Of a stretch of DNA of 64,000 bases, positions 57,657-64,000 are shown one piece after another (position 1 is the stretch's first letter; each line of letters begins with the position of its first letter). The position numbers and the translations under genes are program-made. Below the pieces are notes generated by a model, which did no database searches, was not told where the DNA came from, and saw only the letters and a list, made by a program, of their open reading frames with translations. Source of the stretch: Acidobacteriota bacterium (GTDB lineage: Bacteria; Acidobacteriota; Holophagae; Holophagales; Holophagaceae). The DNA lies in assembly GCA_016195985.1 (NCBI GenBank), contig JACPYP010000012.1, positions 1 through 64,000 of the forward strand, in the 5' to 3' direction.

Positions 57657-60161
57657 CTATTCAGGCCAATGATGCTTGGGATAGCGGCGGGAGAGCCCGG
57701 GCCGCAGTTCCTGGTAGGCCCGTTGCCAGAAGCCGGCGAGGTCCGTGGTGACTTGCACGGCCCGCATGTTGGGGGCCAGCAGGTGCAGCACCAGGGGCAC
57801 GGCGCCGCCAGCCACCGACGGGGACTTCTTCAGGCCCCAGAAATCCTGCAGCCGGGAGGCGATCCAGGGCGGATCGTTCTCGTAGTGCACCTTCGTGGGC
57901 CGTCCCTTCGGCAACTGGATGGCCTCTGGCGCCCAGGCATCCAGCAGGCGCAGAGTCTCCGCGGGGAAGGCCTGGCGCAGGGCCGCAGGCCAGTCCACGT
58001 CCTGCACTTCCCGCAGGGTGGTCCGGCCCTGGCAGGCTCCGGCCAGCAGGGGACCCAGCAGGTCGTCTGAAAGGCCCAGGTCCGGACGGTGTTTCCTCAG
58101 GAAGGCCAGCCGGGCCAGCAGGCGAGCCGGGACTTCGTCCAGGGGCCGCTCTCGGAGCGCTTCGCCCAGAAGCGCGGCCACCCGGGGATCAGAGGCGTCG
58201 GCGGGCCCTCGGCTGGCGTCGATGGCCAGGCCTTCGTAGCGGATTTCCGAACGCCGCTCCACGCGCCCGGCGCCAGCGTTGAACACCACCTCGTCCGCGT
58301 CCTCCAGACGCTCCGGGAAGGCGTCCAGCAGCCAGTCCGCCTCGCAGCGGGAGGCCAGGCGGATGAGGGTCTGGGCGCCGGTGCCCTGCTTGGTGGCCTC
58401 GGCTTCGAGCGCGAGAATCAGACCGGGCCGCCGCACGCGGCTGGCGGGATCCAGCCTCGCCCCGCCCCCTCCCGCGAAGGCGCAGGTGCCGTTGGCGGAG
58501 AGCTGTCCCACGCGATCCGGGTAGGCGCGGAGCAGGGCCTTCAGCAGCCGGGTTTCCGCATCCGGGGCAGCATCTGGGCCAGGAGCGGGCGAGGGCAGCA
58601 GTCTTGCGAGGGATTGCGTGGCCCGCCGGGCCCGCTGGACGGAGGAGGCATCCAGGCCCGCGGCGCGGCAGGCCCCGGCCGAGAAACCGGCGGCTTCGGC
58701 CTCCTCGAACTGGTCCAGCCGCAGCAGCAGGTCGGAGTCGGCGCCATGGCCCGTTTTCACGGGGCTTCGGTCGAGCCCCTGGCGGGCGGAGAGGCCGCCG
58801 GTCTCCAGCAGGGCCGCGGCCCGCAGGGCCAGCTGGGGGATGCCCAGATCCTCGCCGGCCACGGCCAGCCTCGCCAGGCGCGGGTGCAGGGGCAGGTCCG
58901 CCATGCGGCGACCAATGGGGCTGAGGGCGGGGCTGAGGGCGGGACTGAGGGCACCGTCTTCCAGCGCGTCCAGCCGCGTGAGCAGGGCTTCGGCCGAAGC
59001 CACGGAGGCCGGGGGCGGAGCTTCGAACCAGTCGAGGTTGCCGGGCTGGCCGATGCCCATGCCGTGGAGCGCGAGCAGGGGCTCCGCCAGATCGGCGCGC
59101 TGCAGTTCGGGCGCATCGAAGGCGGGCCGGGCGGCGAAATCGGCTTCGGTGAACAGGCGCAGGCAGCGGCCCGGCCCCGTGCGGCCCGCGCGGCCTGTGC
59201 GCTGAGTGCAGCGGGCCTGGCTGATGCGCACGGTCTTCAAGCCCGAGAGGCCGGACCAGGGCGAATAGGCGGCCTCCCGCCCCAGCCCCGAATCCACCAC
59301 GGCGGCGATGCCATCGAGGGTGACGGAGCTTTCTGCCACGTTGGTGCTGAGAATCACTTTGGGACTGGCGAGGGGCTCCAGGGCGTGGGCCTGGGCCTCG
59401 GGAGAAAGGTCGCCGTGCAGGGGGCAGAGGCTCAGCCCCCGCCGCTGGGCCACGGCTTCGCAACTTTTCAGGCAGGCCCGGATTTCCGCCGCGCCCGGCA
59501 GGAAGACCAGGGTATGGCCCCGCATTCCCTCGCCATAGAGCCGCTCCAGGGCATCGGCCACCTGCAGCTCGACGGGGCGGTCGTCGGGGCGGGGCAGGAA
59601 GGCGGCATCCACCGGAAAGGCCCGGCCTTCACTGCGCATCACAGGCGCGTCCAGGTAGGCGGCCACGGGACCCGGATCCAGGGTGGCGGACATCACCAGC
59701 AGGCGCAGGTCGGGGCGGAATTCCCGCTGCAGGCGCCGCAGCAAGGTGAGGGCCAGATCCGTGTGGATGTGGCGTTCATGGAATTCATCCAGCACCACCG
59801 CCGCGATGCCGCGCAGCCGCGGATCGCCGTGGAGACGCCGCAGGAGCAGGCCTTCGGTGACGAAGCGCAGACGGGTGGCCTTCGAAACCTTCTGCTCGAA
59901 ACGCACCGCGTAGCCGGCCCGCTGGCCCAGGGTTTCGCCCAGCTCTTCCGCCACCCGGGCGGCGGCCAGGCGGGCGGCCAGGCGGCGGGGTTCGAGGATC
60001 CAGCATTCGCCGTCTCCAAGGAGGCCCGAGGCGAGCAGCGCCGGCGGCACACGAGTGGTTTTTCCGGCGCCGGGATCCGCCTGGAGCACCAGGTTCGGGT
60101 GGCGGCGCAGGCTGTCGACGATCTGGGGCAGCAGGGGATCGATGGGCAGGCGAACGGTCAT
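57657..60161 (-). CDS. hrpB: ATP-dependent RNA helicase HrpB
   Basis: 834 residues, the usual HrpB size. DExH helicase: Walker A ADPGAGKTTR (about 28-37), DEFH box in VVLDEFHERHIH (125-128), MSATLD, then the C-terminal RecA motifs (FLPGAAEIRACL, STNVAESSVTLDGI, RTGRAGRTGPG) and the HrpB C-terminal domain. A role in RNA processing is inferred from the family. The start overlaps the stop of the upstream membrane protein gene by 4 bp. Confidence 0.93.
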   Translation of the reverse strand: MTVRLPIDPLLPQIVDSLRRHPNLVLQADPGAGKTTRVPPALLASGLLGDGECWILEPRRLAARLAAARVAEELGETLGQRAGYAVRFEQKVSKATRLRFVTEGLLLRRLHGDPRLRGIAAVVLDEFHERHIHTDLALTLLRRLQREFRPDLRLLVMSATLDPGPVAAYLDAPVMRSEGRAFPVDAAFLPRPDDRPVELQVADALERLYGEGMRGHTLVFLPGAAEIRACLKSCEAVAQRRGLSLCPLHGDLSPEAQAHALEPLASPKVILSTNVAESSVTLDGIAAVVDSGLGREAAYSPWSGLSGLKTVRISQARCTQRTGRAGRTGPGRCLRLFTEADFAARPAFDAPELQRADLAEPLLALHGMGIGQPGNLDWFEAPPPASVASAEALLTRLDALEDGALSPALSPALSPIGRRMADLPLHPRLARLAVAGEDLGIPQLALRAAALLETGGLSARQGLDRSPVKTGHGADSDLLLRLDQFEEAEAAGFSAGACRAAGLDASSVQRARRATQSLARLLPSPAPGPDAAPDAETRLLKALLRAYPDRVGQLSANGTCAFAGGGGARLDPASRVRRPGLILALEAEATKQGTGAQTLIRLASRCEADWLLDAFPERLEDADEVVFNAGAGRVERRSEIRYEGLAIDASRGPADASDPRVAALLGEALRERPLDEVPARLLARLAFLRKHRPDLGLSDDLLGPLLAGACQGRTTLREVQDVDWPAALRQAFPAETLRLLDAWAPEAIQLPKGRPTKVHYENDPPWIASRLQDFWGLKKSPSVAGGAVPLVLHLLAPNMRAVQVTTDLAGFWQRAYQELRPGLSRRYPKHHWPE

Positions 60162-61162
60162 GCCTGCTCCGATGCAGGGGGGAGGGCGGCACGGAACGCG
60201 GCAGGATCATCCACCGAGACCACCAGCCGCGTGGCGGGCCGGCCCAAGCCCAGGAAGCCTCGCACCTGTACGGGTTCCCTCAGGCTCAATTCCAGCACGG
60301 GCGCCCCCGGGGCCACGAGCCGCTGCACGCCCTTCATGTGCGCCATGCGGGCCCAGTCGGTGTCGAACTCCGGCAGGGGGGCGATGGCTCGAATCCAGTC
60401 GGCGGGAAAGACCACGGACTTCAGCAGGCCCTGGTGCAGGTGGAGCTGTCCATCGCGAAGCTGGTGCGGCCGGGCTTTCAGCGTGGCGTAGAGGCCGAAG
60501 AGCCAAAGCACCGCATAGACCGTCGAGCCGTGCAGAATCCAGCGCAGCCAGGGCGCCAGGTGGGGGAAGAGGGCGTGAAGAAGCAGGATGTCTCCGGGAA
60601 TGAGCAGGGGCAGGGCGGGCAGGAAGGTGCCCAGGGCTGCTTCCCGATGATGGCTGAAGCCCGGGGGCGCCGGGTCACGGAAACCCCCGCAGAGGAAACG
60701 CAGGGCGCTGCCCAGCAGGACCAGCTCCAGGGCCATGAGCCGCGCGGCCCGGGGCGGGACGAAGGCCTCGAAGGCCTGCGCGACGCGATCCTCGGGCCAG
60801 GCGCCCGGCAAGGTTCTGGCGTTTCGCCAGGCCCGCACGGCGAGGGTCAGGAGGAGCGCTTCCAGCAGGAAGGCCGTGCCCAGGCGCACCTGCATGATTC
60901 GATGGGAGGTGTTCGAGAGCGCCATGCCCAGGCCTTCCACCAGGATGAGGGCTGGCAGTAGGATCCGTGTGGCTGGAAGTCTCCGCCTCCGACAGTCCAG
61001 GCACAGCCCTGCGGTCCGGAGCCCCAGGAGGGTCAGCAGGGCTCCGGTGATCCAGGGCAGCATCCCGTGGTTCGGGGCCCATAGCCGCAATGCCAGCGCC
61101 GCCCCGCCCAGGGCTAGGAAAAGCCCCCAGAGCAGGGAGGCAGATCGAAAGGTTCTGGCCAT
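60158..61162 (-). CDS. Hypothetical multi-pass membrane protein
   Basis: 334 residues with about seven or eight hydrophobic segments in the first ~230 (LLWGLFLALGGAALALRL, GALLTLLGLRTAGLCL, TFLPALPLLIPGDILLLHAL). A soluble C-terminal part follows (about 240-334, LHQGLLKSVVFPADWIRAIA and LVVSVDDPAAF) that resembles a PH-like domain. I do not recognise the family. It is the first gene of the hrpB operon, divergent from the transketolase gene with about 135 bp between starts. Confidence 0.75.
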   Translation of the reverse strand: MARTFRSASLLWGLFLALGGAALALRLWAPNHGMLPWITGALLTLLGLRTAGLCLDCRRRRLPATRILLPALILVEGLGMALSNTSHRIMQVRLGTAFLLEALLLTLAVRAWRNARTLPGAWPEDRVAQAFEAFVPPRAARLMALELVLLGSALRFLCGGFRDPAPPGFSHHREAALGTFLPALPLLIPGDILLLHALFPHLAPWLRWILHGSTVYAVLWLFGLYATLKARPHQLRDGQLHLHQGLLKSVVFPADWIRAIAPLPEFDTDWARMAHMKGVQRLVAPGAPVLELSLREPVQVRGFLGLGRPATRLVVSVDDPAAFRAALPPASEQA

Positions 61163-61296
61163 GCCTCCAGCCTAGGGCCTCGTGGCTCTATCTCGTCTGC
61201 CTCCCGCTGATCCGGCGTTTCCCTCCGGCCATTGGAGGTCTTCGGAGGCGGGCCAGGGCGGCCTCGCGTAGAATGGAGGTTTGGACGGGAGTGGTC

Positions 61297-62265
61297 ATGG
61301 CGGGTCTGGAAACGGCGGGCGTGGGCGGCAAGGTGGGCGGAGTCATGGACAGCCTGCGGGATGCCTACGGCGACACCCTGGTGGAACTGGGCCAGGAGGG
61401 CGCCAACCTCATCGTGTTCGATGCCGATCTGGCGGGCTCTACCCGCACGGGCAAGTTCGCCAAGGCCTTCCCGGAGCGTTTCTTCAACATGGGCGCCGCC
61501 GAGCAGGGCATGGTGGCCGCCGCCGCCGGGGCCGCCACCACCGGCGTGGTGCCCTTCCTCAGCACCTTCGCCATGTTCGCCACGGGCCGCGCCTATGAGA
61601 TCGTCCGCCAGGCCGTGGGCGTGGGCCATCAGAACGTGAAGATCGTCGCCACCCATGCGGGCCTTACCGTGGGCGAGGACGGCGGCACCCACCAGTGCCT
61701 GGAGGACCTGGCCCTCATGGCCATGATCCCCGGCATGACGGTTCTCTCCCCCGCCGATGGCATCGAGACGAGGCAGGCCGTGCGCTTTGCCTACGCCCAC
61801 CAGGGCCCGGTCTACATTCGCCTCACCCGCGACAAGTTCCCCCGCATCCACGCCGAGGATTACACCTTCGAGGTGGGCAAGGCCGTGGTGCTGCGCGAGG
61901 GCGGGGATGTGCTGCTCGTGGGCTGCGGCCTGGGCACCAGCATCTGCCTGGACGCCGCCGAGCTGCTGGCCGCCGATGGCATTGACGCCACCGTGCTGCA
62001 CGCCCCCACCCTCAAACCCTTCGACCGCGACACGCTGATCGCCCAGGCCAAGCGGCACAAGGCCGTGGTCACCTGCGAGGAACACCAGATCCACGGTGGG
62101 CTAGGCGGCATCGTGGCCGAGATCCTCGGCGAAGCCCATCCCATGCCCGTGCGTCGCGTGGGTGTGAACGATCAGTTCGGCCAGAGCGGCAAGCCGGAGA
62201 AGCTGCTGGCGGCCTACGGCGTCACGCCCGAGGCGGTGGCCGCCGCCGCGAAGGCCGCCCTTTAG
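61297..62265 (+). CDS. Transketolase, C-terminal subunit
   Basis: 322 residues. Pyrimidine-binding half: ANLIVFDADLAGSTRTGKF, the cofactor Glu in NMGAAEQGMVAAAAG, and ATHAGLTVGEDGGTHQ. The C-terminal domain has VVTCEEHQIHGGLGG. Split transketolases use a separate N-terminal subunit, which is normally adjacent; here it is not in the window. ATG 61297 has GGGAG 6 bp upstream; an alternative is 61273. Its TAG stop is formed by the first bases of a 186-bp inverted-repeat element. Confidence 0.9.
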   Translation: MAGLETAGVGGKVGGVMDSLRDAYGDTLVELGQEGANLIVFDADLAGSTRTGKFAKAFPERFFNMGAAEQGMVAAAAGAATTGVVPFLSTFAMFATGRAYEIVRQAVGVGHQNVKIVATHAGLTVGEDGGTHQCLEDLALMAMIPGMTVLSPADGIETRQAVRFAYAHQGPVYIRLTRDKFPRIHAEDYTFEVGKAVVLREGGDVLLVGCGLGTSICLDAAELLAADGIDATVLHAPTLKPFDRDTLIAQAKRHKAVVTCEEHQIHGGLGGIVAEILGEAHPMPVRRVGVNDQFGQSGKPEKLLAAYGVTPEAVAAAAKAAL

Positions 62266-62448
62266 GGCCTGCCATCAGAATGGGGTGTGGCCGCGCAAGG
62301 GGCGCCGCCAAAGCGAGACAAGGAGAACGACGATGGCGATAGCGGCACTATCGATGAGGAGCTCGACGCAGTATCGCGCAGGGCGCCGCCCTTTGCCCTT
62401 CGGGACGGCCTCAGCCGCGGCTCGCATCCATTTTGAAGGCAGGCCCTA
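62263..62448. repeat. 186-bp MITE-like inverted-repeat element
   Basis: Ends TAGGGCCTGCC...AATGG and CCATT...GGCAGGCCCTA are 21-bp inverted repeats with two mismatches. Inside are GGTGTGGCCGCGCA (the loop of the 39104-39162 element in reverse), a CGATAG-CGGCA-CTATCG hairpin, and GGCGCCGCC repeated. It supplies the stop of the transketolase gene and ends right before the ATG of the next gene. It has no coding capacity of its own. Confidence 0.85.
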
Positions 62449-62751
62449 ATGACCACTGAGATCTTCAAGGCCAGCCGTTGGACCAAAGGCAACCACCTGT
62501 TCACCACCGTCATCGAGGTGACAGAGGCCGCGGTGCTGCGCCGCAAGCGCTCCTGGTTTACGGTGAACGAAATCAGCATCCACCTTTCCAAGGTGGCCAG
62601 CGTCCGCATTGACACAGGCCTTTTCTGGTCGGACATCCTCATCGAAAGCACCGGCGGCAGCGACCCGCTGGCCAGCCACGGCCACTCGAAGGCGGATGCC
62701 CGCCGCATCAAGGAACTCATCGAGGCAGCCCAGAGCCGGCAGATGAAATGA
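62449..62751 (+). CDS. Small PH-like domain protein
   Basis: 100 residues with a beta-rich first part (TKGNHLFTTVIEVTEAAVLR, SWFTVNEISIHLSKVASVRI, SDILIESTGG) and a C-terminal helix (KADARRIKELIEAAQSRQ). This matches bacterial PH-like domains. ATG 62449 directly abuts the inverted-repeat element, so translation signals must come from within that element. A real gene by frame and fold. Function unknown. Confidence 0.7.
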   Translation: MTTEIFKASRWTKGNHLFTTVIEVTEAAVLRRKRSWFTVNEISIHLSKVASVRIDTGLFWSDILIESTGGSDPLASHGHSKADARRIKELIEAAQSRQMK

Positions 62752-62833
62752 GCCGGGCGGGAGAAGGCGGCCATTCTTTACTTCCGGCGGGAGCTGCCGA
62801 TCCGTTGGAGGTCCACCCCCTTTCCGGTTTGGC

Positions 62834-64000
62834 ATGACCATGCAGCCCTCATCGGCAGGCCCAGCAGGTGTTGAACCACCGGAAGGCTCCGGCGAGGAGA
62901 CGCTGGCGCCAGGCACCGAGATCGGCCGCTTCCAGGTGCGCGGGCTGTTGGGCCAGGGTGGCATGGGTGCGGTGTACCTGGCCTGGGATCCGGTCCTCGA
63001 ACGCAAGGTGGCGCTGAAGGCCGTCCATCTGGGCGAACACGAGCCGGCCTCCACCACGGGCCGTTTCCGCCGGGAGGCCATGGCCCTGGCCCAGCTCAAC
63101 CACCCCCATGTTTGCCAGGTCCACGACTGGGTGGAGGCGAGGGGAAGCGCCTTCATCGCCATGGAATTCGTGGAAGGGGCCACGCTGTCGGCCCTGGCCC
63201 TGGAGCTGGATTTCCATGCCAAGCTGCAAGCCCTCCACGCCATCGCGCTCGCCTTGCAGGCGGCCCACGCCAAGGGCATCGTCCACCGCGACCTGAAGCC
63301 CAGCAATGTGATGCTGGATCATCAAGGGCAAGTGAAGGTGCTGGATTTCGGCTTGGCCCGGCTGCTGGATTCGGCCGCCATCCAGGCCGACGCGCCCACG
63401 GGGCAGGTGCCGAACTTGTCGAGCCTGGCCGCGTGGGAGGGGGGCGGCCCATGTGAAGCGGATGGCGCCCGGACGCGGGTGGCCTCTTCCTCCAGCTGGG
63501 GCGAGCTGACCGAGGCGGGCCACTTCATGGGCAGCCCCCTCTACGCCTCTCCGGAACAGATGTGCGGCAAGCGCGTGGGCCCTCCGAGCGACGTGTTCTC
63601 CCTGGGAGTCGTGGCCTGGGAACTGCTGGTGGGTGAAGCGCCTTTTCCGGGCGAAGGGCACGAGCGCATGGAGGCCACCATCGATGGGGACCTCAGGCCC
63701 CTGAAAGGGCTGGGGCTGCCCCGGCGCCTGGAGGCCTTGCTGCGGGCCATGCTCCGCCAGGATGCGGACCTTCGGCCCACCGCCCGGGAGGCGGCGGAGG
63801 CCTTGGCCCTGCAGTTGAATCGCAAGCCCAGGACTCGCCGGGCCCTGAGCGCCCTGGCCGCTTCGGCCCTGGTGGCAGGGGGGGCCTATCTCCTGTTCGG
63901 CCGCAGCATCATCGCCGATCTGGGGAAAGAACAGCCGCCACGGCTGGCGGTCATGCCCATCCGCAACGCCACGGGAGATCCCAACCTCGAAGCTTTGGTG
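62834..64000 (+). CDS. Ser/Thr protein kinase, membrane-anchored (3' partial)
   Basis: 389 residues up to the window edge. Kinase motifs: glycine loop GQGGMGAVY (40-48), Lys62 in VALKAVHL, catalytic HRDLKPSN (Asp153), DFG (171-173), GSPLYASPEQ near 233-242. About 60 residues separate DFG from SPE, more than normal, so the activation segment carries an insert of roughly 35 residues. A membrane helix follows at about 336-356, then LAVMPIRNATGDPNLEALV, the start of a TolB/FlgO-like external region. Signal unknown. Confidence 0.9.
   Translation, partial: MTMQPSSAGPAGVEPPEGSGEETLAPGTEIGRFQVRGLLGQGGMGAVYLAWDPVLERKVALKAVHLGEHEPASTTGRFRREAMALAQLNHPHVCQVHDWVEARGSAFIAMEFVEGATLSALALELDFHAKLQALHAIALALQAAHAKGIVHRDLKPSNVMLDHQGQVKVLDFGLARLLDSAAIQADAPTGQVPNLSSLAAWEGGGPCEADGARTRVASSSSWGELTEAGHFMGSPLYASPEQMCGKRVGPPSDVFSLGVVAWELLVGEAPFPGEGHERMEATIDGDLRPLKGLGLPRRLEALLRAMLRQDADLRPTAREAAEALALQLNRKPRTRRALSALAASALVAGGAYLLFGRSIIADLGKEQPPRLAVMPIRNATGDPNLEALV

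Noticed and set aside
62262-62774. 170-codon minus-strand frame over the 186-bp element
   Set aside because: It reads the repeat and the antisense of the PH-like gene; an artefact of the element lacking stops in that frame.

Overview
The window is 64 kb of chromosome from a GC-rich, Gram-negative, motile heterotroph. LpxD and Lgt indicate an outer membrane with lipid A and lipoproteins, and cheB/cheR plus a FliK-like gene indicate flagella or a chemosensory array. Overall gene style (HDOD and HD-GYP proteins, secreted S9 and zinc peptidases, DinB-fold proteins, AcnB, NIPSNAP) fits Acidobacteriota of the Holophagae/Geothrix type. That placement is an inference from gene content, not a database match. 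About 57 protein genes and two tRNA-Thr(TGT) copies can be supported. One gene is cut by each edge of the window.

Layout. 0-1.5 kb: 3' end of a surface protein with chitobiase C-terminal-like repeats. 1.6-5.7 kb: a NIPSNAP - ABM monooxygenase - two-MFS operon divergent from an ArsR-type regulator; a 131-bp tandem duplication separates the two transporter genes. 5.8-10.5 kb: acyl-CoA carboxylase beta subunit, a periplasmic protein, a DinB protein, an ECF sigma factor with a His-rich membrane protein, and an alpha/beta hydrolase. 10.5-11.4 kb: a gene-free block made of three copies of a dispersed repeat. 11.4-18.5 kb: dtd, a large secreted S9 peptidase, a PAS histidine kinase-receiver hybrid, and murJ.

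18.58-22.37 kb is the most striking part. A 3.7-kb island lies between two identical 77-bp tRNA-Thr copies. It holds an integrase N-terminal fragment without a catalytic domain, a small gene of unknown function, and a very AT-rich gene for an ApeA-like HEPN protein (R-x4-H motif), a family known for anti-phage abortive infection. Near-identical 19-bp repeats lie just inside both ends.

22.5-28.2 kb: ribH-nusB-accB-accC and acnB (central metabolism). 28.4-40.3 kb: HD-GYP protein, gamma-glutamyltransferase, a large zinc metalloprotease, two DinB-fold proteins, a tautomerase, arylamine N-acetyltransferase, an SDR, a YbaK-type deacylase, a metallophosphoesterase and two small proteins. 40.5-47.8 kb: acetyl-CoA synthetase, a DUF2231 membrane protein, an AmpG-like permease, a rhodanese-fold protein lacking the usual Cys, an rlu pseudouridine synthase with lgt, and lpxD. 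A five-copy heptamer repeat sits between the divergent lgt and lpxD. 47.8-48.2 kb: a probable decayed toxin-antitoxin locus.

48.2-61.2 kb is one long minus-strand block. It carries a signalling operon (cheR, two HDOD genes, cheB, a FliK-like gene, a MASE1 histidine kinase and a receiver-PAS-kinase-receiver hybrid). Upstream of it is a second operon (membrane protein, hrpB, GNAT, acpS). The window ends with an orphan transketolase C-terminal subunit, a 186-bp inverted-repeat element, a small PH-like protein and the 5' part of a membrane-anchored Ser/Thr kinase.

Repeats are unusually varied: tandem 131-bp and 93-bp units, a heptamer microsatellite, the 10.6-11.4 kb triplication, palindromic elements related to it, and two inverted-repeat elements whose ends supply the stop codon of the preceding gene.
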